Both the position numbers and the translations under genes were made by a program. From positions 372,001 through 436,000 of the forward strand of contig CAVQCN010000005.1 in the NCBI GenBank assembly GCA_963711035.1: a stretch of 64,000 nucleotides of DNA, in the 5' to 3' direction. The notes under the pieces were generated by a model. The model saw only the letters and a program-made list of their open reading frames with translations. It was not told the DNA's origin and made no database searches. Position 1 is the first letter of the stretch. The number at the start of each line of letters is the position of its first letter. Source of the DNA: WHTK01 sp963711035. Lineage in GTDB: Bacteria; Chloroflexota; Dehalococcoidia; DSTF01; WHTK01. Of this stretch, positions 45,798 through 54,276 are shown piece by piece.

Positions 45798-46591
45798 GCG
45801 CCGAGCAGCCATCGGACGCCCGGCCAGCTCTCGAGGCGCGTCTCGCGGCGTGGACGATGGCGGCGCTGCCGCCGCTGGCGCTGCTGGTCGCGTTGTTCGT
45901 GACGTGGCAGCTTTATGTCGACCTGTCCGGCGTCAGCCCGGTGACGCTGCCGGCGCCGTCGCGCATCGCGGAGTCGGGCTGGCGGGCGCGAGACGCGCTG
46001 GCGCACCACAGCCTGGTAACGATCCGCGAGACCGTCTACGGCCTCGGCTTCAGCGTCGTCTTCGCCGTGATGCTGGCGCTGATCATCGACGCGTTTTCGC
46101 CGGCGCGGCGGGCCCTGTACCCGCTCCTCGTGGGCTCGCAGACGGTGCCGGTAATCGTGATCGCGCCGCTGCTGGTGCTGTGGTTCGGCTTCGGCCTGAC
46201 GCCGAAAATCGTCGTCGTTACGCTGTACACCTTCTTCCCGATCACCGTCGCCTTCGCCTCCGGCCTGGCAGCGACGGACCGCGAGGCGCTGCTGCTGATG
46301 CGCACCCTGGACGCGAGCCGCATGCAGACGCTGCGGCTGCTGAAGATCCCGCACGCGCTGCCCTACCTGTTCACGGGGCTGCGCATCGCCGTGACGTACG
46401 CGATGGTCGGCGCCGTCTTCGCCGAGTGGGTGGGCTCGCGAGACGGCCTCGGCATCTACGCACAGTCGATGCGCAACTCGTTCCGCACCGACCTCGTCCT
46501 GGCCGCGATCTTTGTCATCGCCGTGCTGTCGCTCGGGCTGTTCCTGCTGGTGGGGCTGCTCGAGCGGCTCGTTGTGCGCTGGCGGCAGTAG
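45794..46591 (+). CDS. thiX: Thiamine-precursor ABC transporter, permease
   Basis: The 265-residue inner-membrane protein has about six helices and the ABC permease EAA-type loop (ASRMQTLRLLKIPHALPYLF). MAALPPLALLVALFVTWQLY is the first helix; GSQTVPVIVIAPLLVLWFGF and TYAMVGAVFAEWVGSRDGLG are typical of the ThiX/SsuC group. Its ATG overlaps the stop of thiZ (ATGA). Confidence 0.92.
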   Translation: MSAEQPSDARPALEARLAAWTMAALPPLALLVALFVTWQLYVDLSGVSPVTLPAPSRIAESGWRARDALAHHSLVTIRETVYGLGFSVVFAVMLALIIDAFSPARRALYPLLVGSQTVPVIVIAPLLVLWFGFGLTPKIVVVTLYTFFPITVAFASGLAATDREALLLMRTLDASRMQTLRLLKIPHALPYLFTGLRIAVTYAMVGAVFAEWVGSRDGLGIYAQSMRNSFRTDLVLAAIFVIAVLSLGLFLLVGLLERLVVRWRQ

Positions 46592-46629
46592 CGAGGCAAG
46601 CGGGCAAGGACGCTCCACATGCGTCGTTG

Positions 46630-46821
46630 GTCATGCTGAGCTGAGCGAAGCATCTCCCGGAAACGCTGCGCGACGATTCTCGCGAACTGCGCGCGGGCAG
46701 AGCAGCGGGCCGTCTGGGACAAACCTGTTTGGCGACGGAGCGCGGACTTACCCGCGACGGAGCACCACCTGGCTCGTGGCGTTCGTGGGCCGGGAGATGC
46801 TTCGCTGGCGCTCAGCATGAC
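46630..46821. mobile_element. MITE-like inverted-repeat element (family B, copy 4)
   Basis: GTCATGCTGAGCTGAGCGAA through GCATCTCCCGG at the left and CCGGGAGATGCTTCGCTGGC through GCTCAGCATGAC at the right form an almost perfect inverted pair of about 31 bases, 192 bp apart. There is no reading frame inside. It lies after thiX. Confidence 0.7.
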
Positions 46822-46965
46822 AGACGCAGGCGAGGCCACTTGCGCTTCTGCGTTAGCGTGGCGATTGCCCTCTTGCATTCCTCGATCCCGTAAGATGAGC
46901 CCTGCTTCCGACTCACCTGCCTCGTCGCGGGCCAGAACATCATTTGCCGAGAGAGGAGCCAGCCC

Positions 46966-47517
46966 ATGCCGCGCCTACCCGAAATCCTGGACCCCAACCA
47001 GCTGCCCGAGAACCAGCGAGACCTGTTCGAGTACCTGGCGGGTACGCGCGGCAGCGTACGCATCCCGTTCTCCATCGTCATGAACAGCCCGGAGGCGGCG
47101 CGGCGCGTCTCCCACCTCGGCACCTTCCTGCGCTTCGAGTCGGCCATCCCGCGCAACATCAGCGAGATCGCCATCTGCACCACGGCGCGCGAGTTCGACT
47201 GCCAGCACGAGTGGCTGGCGCACAGCCGCCTGGCGCGCGAGAACGGCGTCAGCGACGGGACGATTGACGTGATCGCCAACCGACGCCCCGTCGACTCGCT
47301 GCCGGAGGAGGAGCGCCTGCCGATCCAGATGGCGCGTGAGCTGCTGCACGACCACGCCGTCAAGGACGAGACGTTCGCTACGGCACAGCAGCGTTACGGC
47401 AACAGTGGCGCCGTCGACCTCATCGCCACGGTGGGCTACTACGGGCTGATGGCGTGCTTGCTGAACGGCCTCGGCATCATACCGGCGGAAGGCACGGCAG
47501 GGCTGCTGCCAAAGTAG
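46966..47517 (+). CDS. Carboxymuconolactone-decarboxylase-like protein
   Basis: The 183-residue alpha-helical protein has the CMD/AhpD-family core: RIPFSIVMNSPEAARRVSHL, ISEIAICTTAREFDCQHEWL, and IDLIATVGYYGLMACLLNGL. The peroxidase CxxC pair of AhpD is reduced to one cysteine with a nearby histidine (CQHEW), so a disulfide reductase role is unlikely. Such proteins are common beside thiamine-dependent and LLM-type enzymes in Chloroflexota; here a TPP-dependent enzyme follows in the same direction after about 120 bases. Confidence 0.82.
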   Translation: MPRLPEILDPNQLPENQRDLFEYLAGTRGSVRIPFSIVMNSPEAARRVSHLGTFLRFESAIPRNISEIAICTTAREFDCQHEWLAHSRLARENGVSDGTIDVIANRRPVDSLPEEERLPIQMARELLHDHAVKDETFATAQQRYGNSGAVDLIATVGYYGLMACLLNGLGIIPAEGTAGLLPK

Positions 47518-47641
47518 GGCAGAGCACAGAGTCGAGGCGAGACGATGCGTCTGATCTGCACTCTGTACCCTAACCCCGGGCGCGCGAACCAGGTCTCTCA
47601 GCTACAATCAGGCCACGTACGAGAGCCAGAGGGAGTGAGAC

Positions 47642-49294
47642 ATGCGTGTACCTGCCGCGATTGCTGAGATCCTGAAGCGCGAGGGCGTCGAGTTCGTCGT
47701 CGGCTACCCGGTGAACCCGATTTTCGATGCCGTCGCCGAGGCCGACATCCGCACTATCGTCGTGCGCCAGGAGCGCATCGGCGTGCACATAGCGGACGCT
47801 TACAGCCGCCTCAACTCGGGGCGCAAGATCGGCGTCTTCACGATGCAATCCGGCCCCGGCTCCGAGAACGCGTTCGGCGCTGTCGCGCAGGCATACTCGG
47901 AGTCGGTGCCCATGGTGGTGCTGCCGGGCGGCTACCCGCGTCACCTGACGAACGTCTTCCCGAACTTCAATTCGATGATGAACTACCGCAACGTGACGAA
48001 GTGGGCGGAGCAGGTAACGCTGGCCAACTACGTGCCGGAAGCGATGCGCCGCGCCTTCACCCAGGCGCGCAACGGACGCCCCGGCCCGACGCTGGTCGAG
48101 TTTCCCGGCGACGTCTTCCGCGAGGAGGTGGCCGAGCCCATCGACTACACGCCGACGCTGCGAGTACGCAGCGCACCGGACCCGCAGGATGTGGACGAGG
48201 TGGCCCGCGTGCTGGTCGAGGCGCAGCGGCCGGTGATCTACGCAGGGCAGGGCGTGCACTACGCCAAGGCCTGGGCGGAGCTGAAAGAGCTGGTCGAGCT
48301 GCTGGAGGCGCCGACCACTACCAGCCTCGAGGGCAAGAGCGCCTTCCCGGAGGACCACCCGCTCTCGCTGGGCTCCGGCGGCCGCGCCATCTCCGGCCAG
48401 CTGTGGCAGCACCTGAACGACGCCGACGTGATCTTCGGCATCGGTTGCAGCTTCGGCCGCACGAGTTACGGCATCCAGTTCCCGCAGTTGCCGCCGGGCA
48501 AGACGTACATCCACGCCACGCTGGACCCGCTGGACGTCAACAAGGACGTCAACGCCAATTACGCCCTGATCGGCGACGCGCAGCTCACGCTGAAGATGCT
48601 GGTCGAGGCGGTGCGCGAGCGACTGGGCGGCAAGCCGCGAGGCAGGCAGGCGGAAACTGCGGGCAAGATCGCCACGCAGCGCGACGAGTGGATGCAGCGC
48701 TGGCTGCCGAAGCTCACGTCGAACGACGCGCCGCTATCGCCGTACCGCGTCATCTGGGACCTGCTGCACACGGTCGACGTCGCGAACACCGTCGTGACGC
48801 ACGACGCGGGCAGCCCCCGCGACCAGACCACGCCCTTCTGGCAGTGCACGACGCCGCTCAGCTACATCGGCTGGGGCAAGACGACGCAGCTCGGCTACGG
48901 CCTGGGCCTGGCGATGGGCGCCAAGCTGGCGGAGCCGAACAAGGTCTGCATCAACATCTGGGGCGACGCAGCCATCGGCATGACGGGCATGGACTTCGAG
49001 ACCGCGGTGCGCGAGCGCATCCCGATCCTCTCGATCCTGCTGAACAACTTCTCGATGGCGATCGAACTGGCGGCGATGAAGGTCTCGACGGAGAAGTACC
49101 GCTCGACGGACATCTCCGGCAACTACTCCGAGTTCGCGAAAGCGCTGGGCGGCTACGGCGAGCGCGTGACGACGCCGGACCAGATCGTGCCGGCGATCAA
49201 GCGCGGCATCGAGCAGACGAAGAACGGCACGCCGGTGCTGCTGGAGTTCATCACGCAGAAGGAGACGGAAATCTCCGCCTTCGGCAGGGGGTAG
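47642..49294 (+). CDS. Thiamine-pyrophosphate-dependent enzyme of the acetolactate-synthase superfamily
   Basis: The 550-residue protein has all three domains. The PYR domain carries the activating glutamate in VRQERIGVHIADAYSRL and VFTMQSGPGSENAFGAVAQA. The central domain has RPVIYAGQGVHYAKAW. The PP domain has the TPP motif WGDAAIGMTGMDFETAVRER through ILLNNFSM. It is not clearly IlvB: no acetohydroxyacid-synthase regulatory subunit follows. The substrate is unknown. A good ribosome site (GAGGGAG) precedes ATG 47642. It is the nearest likely user of TPP downstream of thiYZX. Confidence 0.88.
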   Translation: MRVPAAIAEILKREGVEFVVGYPVNPIFDAVAEADIRTIVVRQERIGVHIADAYSRLNSGRKIGVFTMQSGPGSENAFGAVAQAYSESVPMVVLPGGYPRHLTNVFPNFNSMMNYRNVTKWAEQVTLANYVPEAMRRAFTQARNGRPGPTLVEFPGDVFREEVAEPIDYTPTLRVRSAPDPQDVDEVARVLVEAQRPVIYAGQGVHYAKAWAELKELVELLEAPTTTSLEGKSAFPEDHPLSLGSGGRAISGQLWQHLNDADVIFGIGCSFGRTSYGIQFPQLPPGKTYIHATLDPLDVNKDVNANYALIGDAQLTLKMLVEAVRERLGGKPRGRQAETAGKIATQRDEWMQRWLPKLTSNDAPLSPYRVIWDLLHTVDVANTVVTHDAGSPRDQTTPFWQCTTPLSYIGWGKTTQLGYGLGLAMGAKLAEPNKVCINIWGDAAIGMTGMDFETAVRERIPILSILLNNFSMAIELAAMKVSTEKYRSTDISGNYSEFAKALGGYGERVTTPDQIVPAIKRGIEQTKNGTPVLLEFITQKETEISAFGRG

Positions 49295-49333
49295 CCAGTG
49301 CGTGGCGGCGCGCCCGTCAGACTCCGGGGCTGC

Positions 49334-49561
49334 TTAGGACTGGTCGATTGCCTGGTACACGACCGGCTTGTAGCTGGGCTTGGGGATTGGCTTGCCTAAC
49401 TCGCGAGCAGCTTCGAGCCAGGCTTCTTTGGCCAACGTCAGCTCGGCCAGCGCTTCTTCCGGCGTCGCACCGAGTGCAGAGCAGGAATCGAGATCGGGGA
49501 TGTCGGCGACGTAGGCACCGTCTTCCTCACTCCAGAAGATGTTGATGTGATAGTCCTTCAT
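49334..49561 (-). CDS. hicB: HicB-like antitoxin
   Basis: The 75-residue HicB-type domain has NIFWSEEDGAYVADIPDLDS and GATPEEALAELTLAKEAWLE. It lacks a C-terminal DNA-binding domain. The stop of a broken hicA gene overlaps its ATG (TGATG). HicB blocks the HicA mRNase; if HicA is truly broken the antitoxin is orphaned. Confidence 0.85.
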   Translation of the reverse strand: MKDYHINIFWSEEDGAYVADIPDLDSCSALGATPEEALAELTLAKEAWLEAARELGKPIPKPSYKPVVYQAIDQS

Positions 49562-49810
49562 CAGTCCTCTAATGGCAGATTGTACCTCTCGACCAACCTC
49601 AGGAACTGGCGGATCTGATAAGGCTTGGCCTCACTTCCCAACCATCTGGAGGTTGATGATTTCGGCAACGTCTGGATGTGAGTAGATGTGATGGCTTCCA
49701 CGAACTCGCACTAGACGAAAGCCGAAGCCTTCGACGAGATTCTGAAAATCAGAAAACGAAACGTTATGCGGCCGTTCGAGGATACGTCGAAGTAATCTTC
49801 TTCGATCCAC
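49561..49810 (-). pseudogene. hicA: HicA-like toxin, interrupted by one extra base
   Basis: From GTG 49810 the frame reads DRRRLLRRILERPHNVSFSD, VRGSHHIYSHPDVAEIINLQ, MVGK and then stops. The correct C-terminus (SEAKPYQIRQFLRLVERYNL, PLED) lies in the next frame and ends at 49561. Removing one C of the CCC at 49637-49639 joins them into 82 residues, the normal HicA length with the conserved GSHH. It may be a real inactivating mutation or a consensus error. Confidence 0.8.
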
Positions 49811-49826
49811 GGACGACCGCTAATCG

Positions 49827-50978
49827 CTAGCTCGGGATGGCGTCGAGGGGGATGACGTACTCGTCGTCCGTGTGCGATACGGGCGTGTACACGCCGGTCT
49901 CGATCTCCTCGATGATGCGGTTGCCTTCCTCAATCAGCGCCGAGAGGAACTGCGGCTCGTCGACGGTGCGGATGACCTCGCCTTTGCGGAAGATAACGCC
50001 GCGGCCCTTGCCGCCGGCGATGCCGAGGTCTGCCTGGCGCGCCTCACCGGGCCCATTGACGACGCAGCCCATGACAGCGACGGTGAGCGTCTGGCCGAGC
50101 TTCGTGAAGTGCTCCTCGACCTTCTGCGCCAGCGGGATCAGCTCGATCTCGATGCGGCCGCAGGTGGGGCAGGCGACGAGCGTCGGCCCGCGGCGGCGCA
50201 GGTTGAGGCTGGCGAGGATGTCGTAGCAGACCGGGATCTCTTCCTTGGGGTTCGCGGCCAGTGAGACGCGGATCGTGTCGCCGATGCCCTCGGCCAGCAG
50301 CATACCGATGCCGATGGCGCTGCGCACGGAACCGGCGCGGGGCGTACCCGCCTCGGTGACGCCGAGATGCAGCGGATACGGCACCAGCTCGGCCAGACGG
50401 CGGTTGGCCTCGACCATCGTGGGCACGTCGAAGGCCTTCATAGATATCTTGATGTTGTCGTAGTCCATCTCCTCCAGGATCTTTATCTCCCAGAGGGCGG
50501 CGTCGACCATGCGCTGCACCATCGTCGGCGGCATCTCACCCTCGGCCAGGGCCGGGATGGGCGGCAGGCTGCCGCCGTTGACGCCGATGCGGATCGGGAT
50601 GCCGCGCTCCTTGGCCTCACGGACAACCGTCTTCACTTTCTCGGGGTCGCGAATGTTGCCGGGGTTGAGTCGCAGGGCATGGAAGCCGGCCTGGATCGCG
50701 GCCAGAGCCCAGCGGTAGTCGAAGTGGATGTCGGCGACGAGCGGCACCGGCGTCTGGCGCACGATGTCGGGCAGCGCCTCCGCCGCCTCGCGGTCGGGCA
50801 CGGCGACGCGCACAATCTCGCAGCCGAGCTCGGCGAGCTCGTGGATCTGGCGCACGGTAGTAGCGACGTCCGCCGTGTCGGTGGCGGTCATGGACTGGAC
50901 GACGATAGGGGCGTCACCACCGATCTTCACGTCGCCGATTTGAATCTGCTTGGACTTACGTCGGGGCTGAGGAATCAT
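49827..50978 (-). CDS. ispG: 4-hydroxy-3-methylbut-2-en-1-yl diphosphate synthase
   Basis: The 383-residue [4Fe-4S] enzyme of the MEP isoprenoid pathway converts MEcPP to HMBPP. It has PIVVQSMTATDTADVATTVR at the N-terminus, RLNPGNIRDPEKVKTVVREA in the barrel, and cluster cysteines in VACPTCGR and VMGCVVNGPGEA. ATG 50978 overlaps the rseP stop (ATGA). It is the last gene of the rpsB cluster on this strand and depends on the suf system for its cluster. Confidence 0.96.
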   Translation of the reverse strand: MIPQPRRKSKQIQIGDVKIGGDAPIVVQSMTATDTADVATTVRQIHELAELGCEIVRVAVPDREAAEALPDIVRQTPVPLVADIHFDYRWALAAIQAGFHALRLNPGNIRDPEKVKTVVREAKERGIPIRIGVNGGSLPPIPALAEGEMPPTMVQRMVDAALWEIKILEEMDYDNIKISMKAFDVPTMVEANRRLAELVPYPLHLGVTEAGTPRAGSVRSAIGIGMLLAEGIGDTIRVSLAANPKEEIPVCYDILASLNLRRRGPTLVACPTCGRIEIELIPLAQKVEEHFTKLGQTLTVAVMGCVVNGPGEARQADLGIAGGKGRGVIFRKGEVIRTVDEPQFLSALIEEGNRIIEEIETGVYTPVSHTDDEYVIPLDAIPS

Positions 50979-52342
50979 CGGAAGAGACTCTTTCCATCTA
51001 CGATTCTGACTATGTCAAAGTAGCTGAGCACAGCTACCAGCAACAGGATAGCCGCCATACCCACCAAATGGACAAGTGCTTCTTTTTCGGGGGCGATGCG
51101 GCGACCGCGCCGGGCGATCTCGACCACGACGAAGGCCATGCGTCCGCCGTCCAGCATCGGCAGCGGCAGGACGTTGAGCACGGCGAGGTTGATGCTGAGC
51201 AGGGCAGCCAGGTCGATGAGGCTCTTCCAGCCGGCCTGCTTGACCACCTCACCGGTCGCCTGGGCGATGCCGATGGGGCCGGACACGGGAGCGCTGGTGC
51301 CGCCCTTGATCCAGGAATAGATCTCGTTGCGGGCCAGCTTCAGCGAGTCGAAGGTATCGCGCCAGCCGCGCTGCAACGCCGCGAGCGGGCCGAGTGAGCG
51401 CGACTCTGTAAACGGATACTGCGGCGCGATGCGGATGCCGGTAGCGCCCTGGGCAAACTGCAGCGGTCCGGGCTGTAGCTGGTCCGGATTCGGCAGTCCG
51501 GCTGCAGCGGCGATCGACGCTTCGGTTGCGTGCAGCTGGCGCGAGACCTTGTCGAGCGTGTCGCCCTCCTGCACCGTGTACTGCACGACGTCGCCCGCCT
51601 CCGTGGTAATCGAGAGGGGCTGGCCCACAGGCAGCGTGGTATCGATGGCGGCCGCCTGCCGTACGGTCGCGGCGTCGTAGCCGGTCGCGCGCACCACGTC
51701 GTTCACGGTCTCACCCGGCGAGACGGTGTAGACGTACGGCGGCGGCGCCCAGCGCGGTGTGACGTGGACGGTGACGTCGGAGACTTCCTTCGTCACCGGA
51801 TCGGTGCGGCGCAGCGTGATCGGGATGTTGTCTCCCAGGTTGAGTTGGATGTTATAGCTGGCGTCGCTGACGTTTTCGATCGTGCGGCCGTTGATCGTCT
51901 CGATGATGTCGCCAGTCTTGATACCGGCCTGCTCGGCGGGCGAGCCGGGAACGACCTGCGTGATAACGGCCTGGCCGACGTTAACCTGGCGGGGGATGAT
52001 CCAGACGGCCGTAAACAGGGCGACGGCGAGAACGAAATTCATGAAGGCGCCGGCGCCCATGATGACGAGGCGTTTCCAGGCCTTCTGCGCCGCCAGGCTA
52101 CGCGGCTCGGTCGGATCCTCTTCGCCGAGGAGGCGTACGAAACCGCCGAGCGGCAACGCGTTGACCGTGTACTCGGTCTCGCCGCGCTTGAAGCCCCAGA
52201 TGCGCGGCGGGTAGCCGATGCCGAACTCCAGCACTTTCACGCCAAACAGCTTGGCGGTGAAGAAGTGGCCTGCTTCGTGAACGACGACGAGAACAATCAG
52301 GATGCCGAGAAACGGCAGCAGATTGTGGGTGATTACGTCCAA
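50975..52342 (-). CDS. rseP: Site-2 protease RseP with two LysM-like segments
   Basis: The roughly 455-residue membrane metalloprotease has the zinc motif HEAGH in the first helix, a PDZ domain (VVPGSPAEQAGIKTGDIIET) and the last-helix motif NVLPLPMLDGGRMAF. Between PDZ and the C-terminal membrane part, two segments read like LysM domains: YTVSPGETVNDVVRATGYD and YTVQEGDTLDKVSRQLHATE, each about 45 residues, on the extracytoplasmic side. This insertion makes the protein about 90 residues longer than usual. TTG 52342 has an AAGGA site 6 bases upstream; GTG 52360 is in frame. It overlaps dxr and ispG. Confidence 0.9.
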   Translation of the reverse strand: MDVITHNLLPFLGILIVLVVVHEAGHFFTAKLFGVKVLEFGIGYPPRIWGFKRGETEYTVNALPLGGFVRLLGEEDPTEPRSLAAQKAWKRLVIMGAGAFMNFVLAVALFTAVWIIPRQVNVGQAVITQVVPGSPAEQAGIKTGDIIETINGRTIENVSDASYNIQLNLGDNIPITLRRTDPVTKEVSDVTVHVTPRWAPPPYVYTVSPGETVNDVVRATGYDAATVRQAAAIDTTLPVGQPLSITTEAGDVVQYTVQEGDTLDKVSRQLHATEASIAAAAGLPNPDQLQPGPLQFAQGATGIRIAPQYPFTESRSLGPLAALQRGWRDTFDSLKLARNEIYSWIKGGTSAPVSGPIGIAQATGEVVKQAGWKSLIDLAALLSINLAVLNVLPLPMLDGGRMAFVVVEIARRGRRIAPEKEALVHLVGMAAILLLVAVLSYFDIVRIVDGKSLFR

Positions 52343-53476
52343 GCTCTGTCCTTGATCCACGCCCGGGCGAAGCTGCGGCTCCAGGCGTCTGCTTCCATTA
52401 TGGCCTCCAGCGACGACGCCGGCGTTGCCGTGTACTCATTCAGAATATCGGCTAGAAGGCTGGCGATGTCGAGAAAGCCAATGCGGCGGTGCAGAAAGGC
52501 ATCGACGCCCTCCTCATCGGCGGCGGCGAGGATGGCCGGGCAGGTGCCACCACGCCGGCCGGCTTCGAGGGCCAGCGAGAGGCAGGGATAGCGCTCGAAG
52601 TCCATCTCGCCGAAATTCAGCGAGCCGAGGCGCGCGAAATCGACGGCCGGCAGCTCGAGCGACAGGCGCTCCGGGTAGCTGAGGGCGAACTGGATCGGCT
52701 GGCGCATGTCCGGGAAGGACAGGTGCGCCTTGAAGGAGCCGTCCACCATCTCGACCATCGAGTGGATGATGCTCTCGCGGTGCAGCAGCACGTCGATCTG
52801 CTCGTACGGGATGCCGAACAGCCAGTGCGCCTCGATCACCTCGAGACCCTTGTTGAACAGGCTGGCGGAGTCGATGGTGATGCGCTGCCCCATCTGCCAG
52901 GTGGGATGCGCCAGCGCCTTCTCCGGCGTGACCTCGGACAGCTCGGCGAGCGAAAGGTCGCGCAGGGCGCCGCCTGACGCCGTTATGACAAGTCGTCCGT
53001 ACACCGCTCACGTCTTCGCCCGCCAGGCACTGCCAGATGGCGCTGTGCTCGCTGTCGACGGGGCGAATTTCGCCGCCGCCCTGCTCGGCCGCGTCCTTGA
53101 GCAAGCCGCCGGCCATGACCATCGCTTCCTTGTTGGCCAGCGCCACCGTGCGGCCCTTCTGCAACGCGGCGTAGACCGGCTCCAGGCCGCCCTTGCCGAC
53201 GACGGCGGACATGACGACGTCGACTTCGGGGTCGCACGCCATCTCGGTGAGACTGACGAAGGTGGGAGTCTCGGCGCCGAGCCGCTCGCGCAGCGCTTCG
53301 GGGCGCTCGCAGCAGACCATCGAGGGGTGGAACTCGCGTACCTGATCGGCCAACAGGTCGACGTTGTTGCCGGCAGCGAGGGCGGCCACGCTGAAGCGCT
53401 CCGGGTGGGCGCGGACGACGTCGAGCGTCTGGCGGCCGATCGACCCGGTGGAGCCGAGGACGGCGATCCGAGTCAT
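52333..53476 (-). pseudogene. dxr: 1-deoxy-D-xylulose-5-phosphate reductoisomerase, interrupted by one extra base
   Basis: The N-terminal part (MTRIAVLGSTGSIGRQTLDV to VDSEHSAIWQCLAGEDVSG) is normal and contains the NADPH site. After residue 160 the frame is lost and resumes in the next one as RLVITASGGALRDLSLAE through the rest of the catalytic domain to 52333. Dropping the T near 52996 restores GVRRLVITASGG and a 380-residue protein of normal length. As ispG of the same pathway is intact, the protein is probably functional and the extra base an error. ATG 53476 overlaps the cdsA stop. Confidence 0.88.
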
Positions 53477-54261
53477 TTGATGATCCACTGCAGGTACCAG
53501 TATACCGCCGGAATCGCGAAGAGCAGGCTGTCCAGCCGGTCGGCGATGCCGCCGTGGCCCGGCACCAGAACGCTGCTGTCCTTGACTCCCAGCGAGCGCT
53601 TGAGGGCCGACTCCGCCAGGTCGCCGAACATGATGACGATGGGCAGCAGGATGCCCAGGATAATGCGGTGCTGTAGCTCCAGGTCGAGACTGAGGGCGAA
53701 ATCGAGCGCGAAGACGGCGATGAAACCGGTGACGATGCCGCCTACGGCGCCTTCGACAGTCTTGCCGGGGCTAATAGCGGGCGCCAGCTTGCGACGGCCG
53801 AAGGTGCGGCCGAGGGCGTAGGCGCCTGTATCGGAGATCCAGACCGTGAGCACGGCGAAGATGACGAGGTTGCGGCCGTCGTGCAGGTTGCGCAGCAGGA
53901 CGAAATGGCCGGCCAGCACGCCGAAGTAGAGCGCCATCGTCAGGCCCCAGAGCCACGCCTCGATGTTGGCGGCGGGGTCCGGTGTGAAGGTGTAGACCAT
54001 CGACAGGACGATGATGATGACGGTGGCGGCGCCGAGCAGATCGTCGACGCCACCGGTGGCCGCGACGGGCAGCGCGGCGGTTAACAGCGCGGTCAGCACG
54101 CCCCAGGGCGTCCAGGCGTTACCCCGTGCCGCGCTGATCTCGATCGAGGCGATGAAGACGGCCAACGCCACGACGCCAGCAAACAGCTCATGACCGATCC
54201 ATATGGTGAGGATGATGAGCGGGATGCCGACGGCGGCGCTGAGGAGTCGCTGGAGGAGCAT
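53473..54261 (-). CDS. cdsA: Phosphatidate cytidylyltransferase
   Basis: The 262-residue multi-pass membrane enzyme makes CDP-diacylglycerol. The signature AYALGRTFGRRKLAPAISPG continues into KTVEGAVGG, and a late GDLAESALKRSLGVKDSS block holds the metal-binding aspartate. It lies 15 bases after uppS and overlaps dxr, as in many bacteria. Confidence 0.94.
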   Translation of the reverse strand: MLLQRLLSAAVGIPLIILTIWIGHELFAGVVALAVFIASIEISAARGNAWTPWGVLTALLTAALPVAATGGVDDLLGAATVIIIVLSMVYTFTPDPAANIEAWLWGLTMALYFGVLAGHFVLLRNLHDGRNLVIFAVLTVWISDTGAYALGRTFGRRKLAPAISPGKTVEGAVGGIVTGFIAVFALDFALSLDLELQHRIILGILLPIVIMFGDLAESALKRSLGVKDSSVLVPGHGGIADRLDSLLFAIPAVYWYLQWIIK

Positions 54262-54276
54262 CCTCCTGGGCCGCTC

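Noticed and set aside
48001..49545. 514-codon plus-strand open frame
   Set aside because: It is an out-of-frame reading of the TPP-dependent enzyme, rich in Arg/Gly/Ala.
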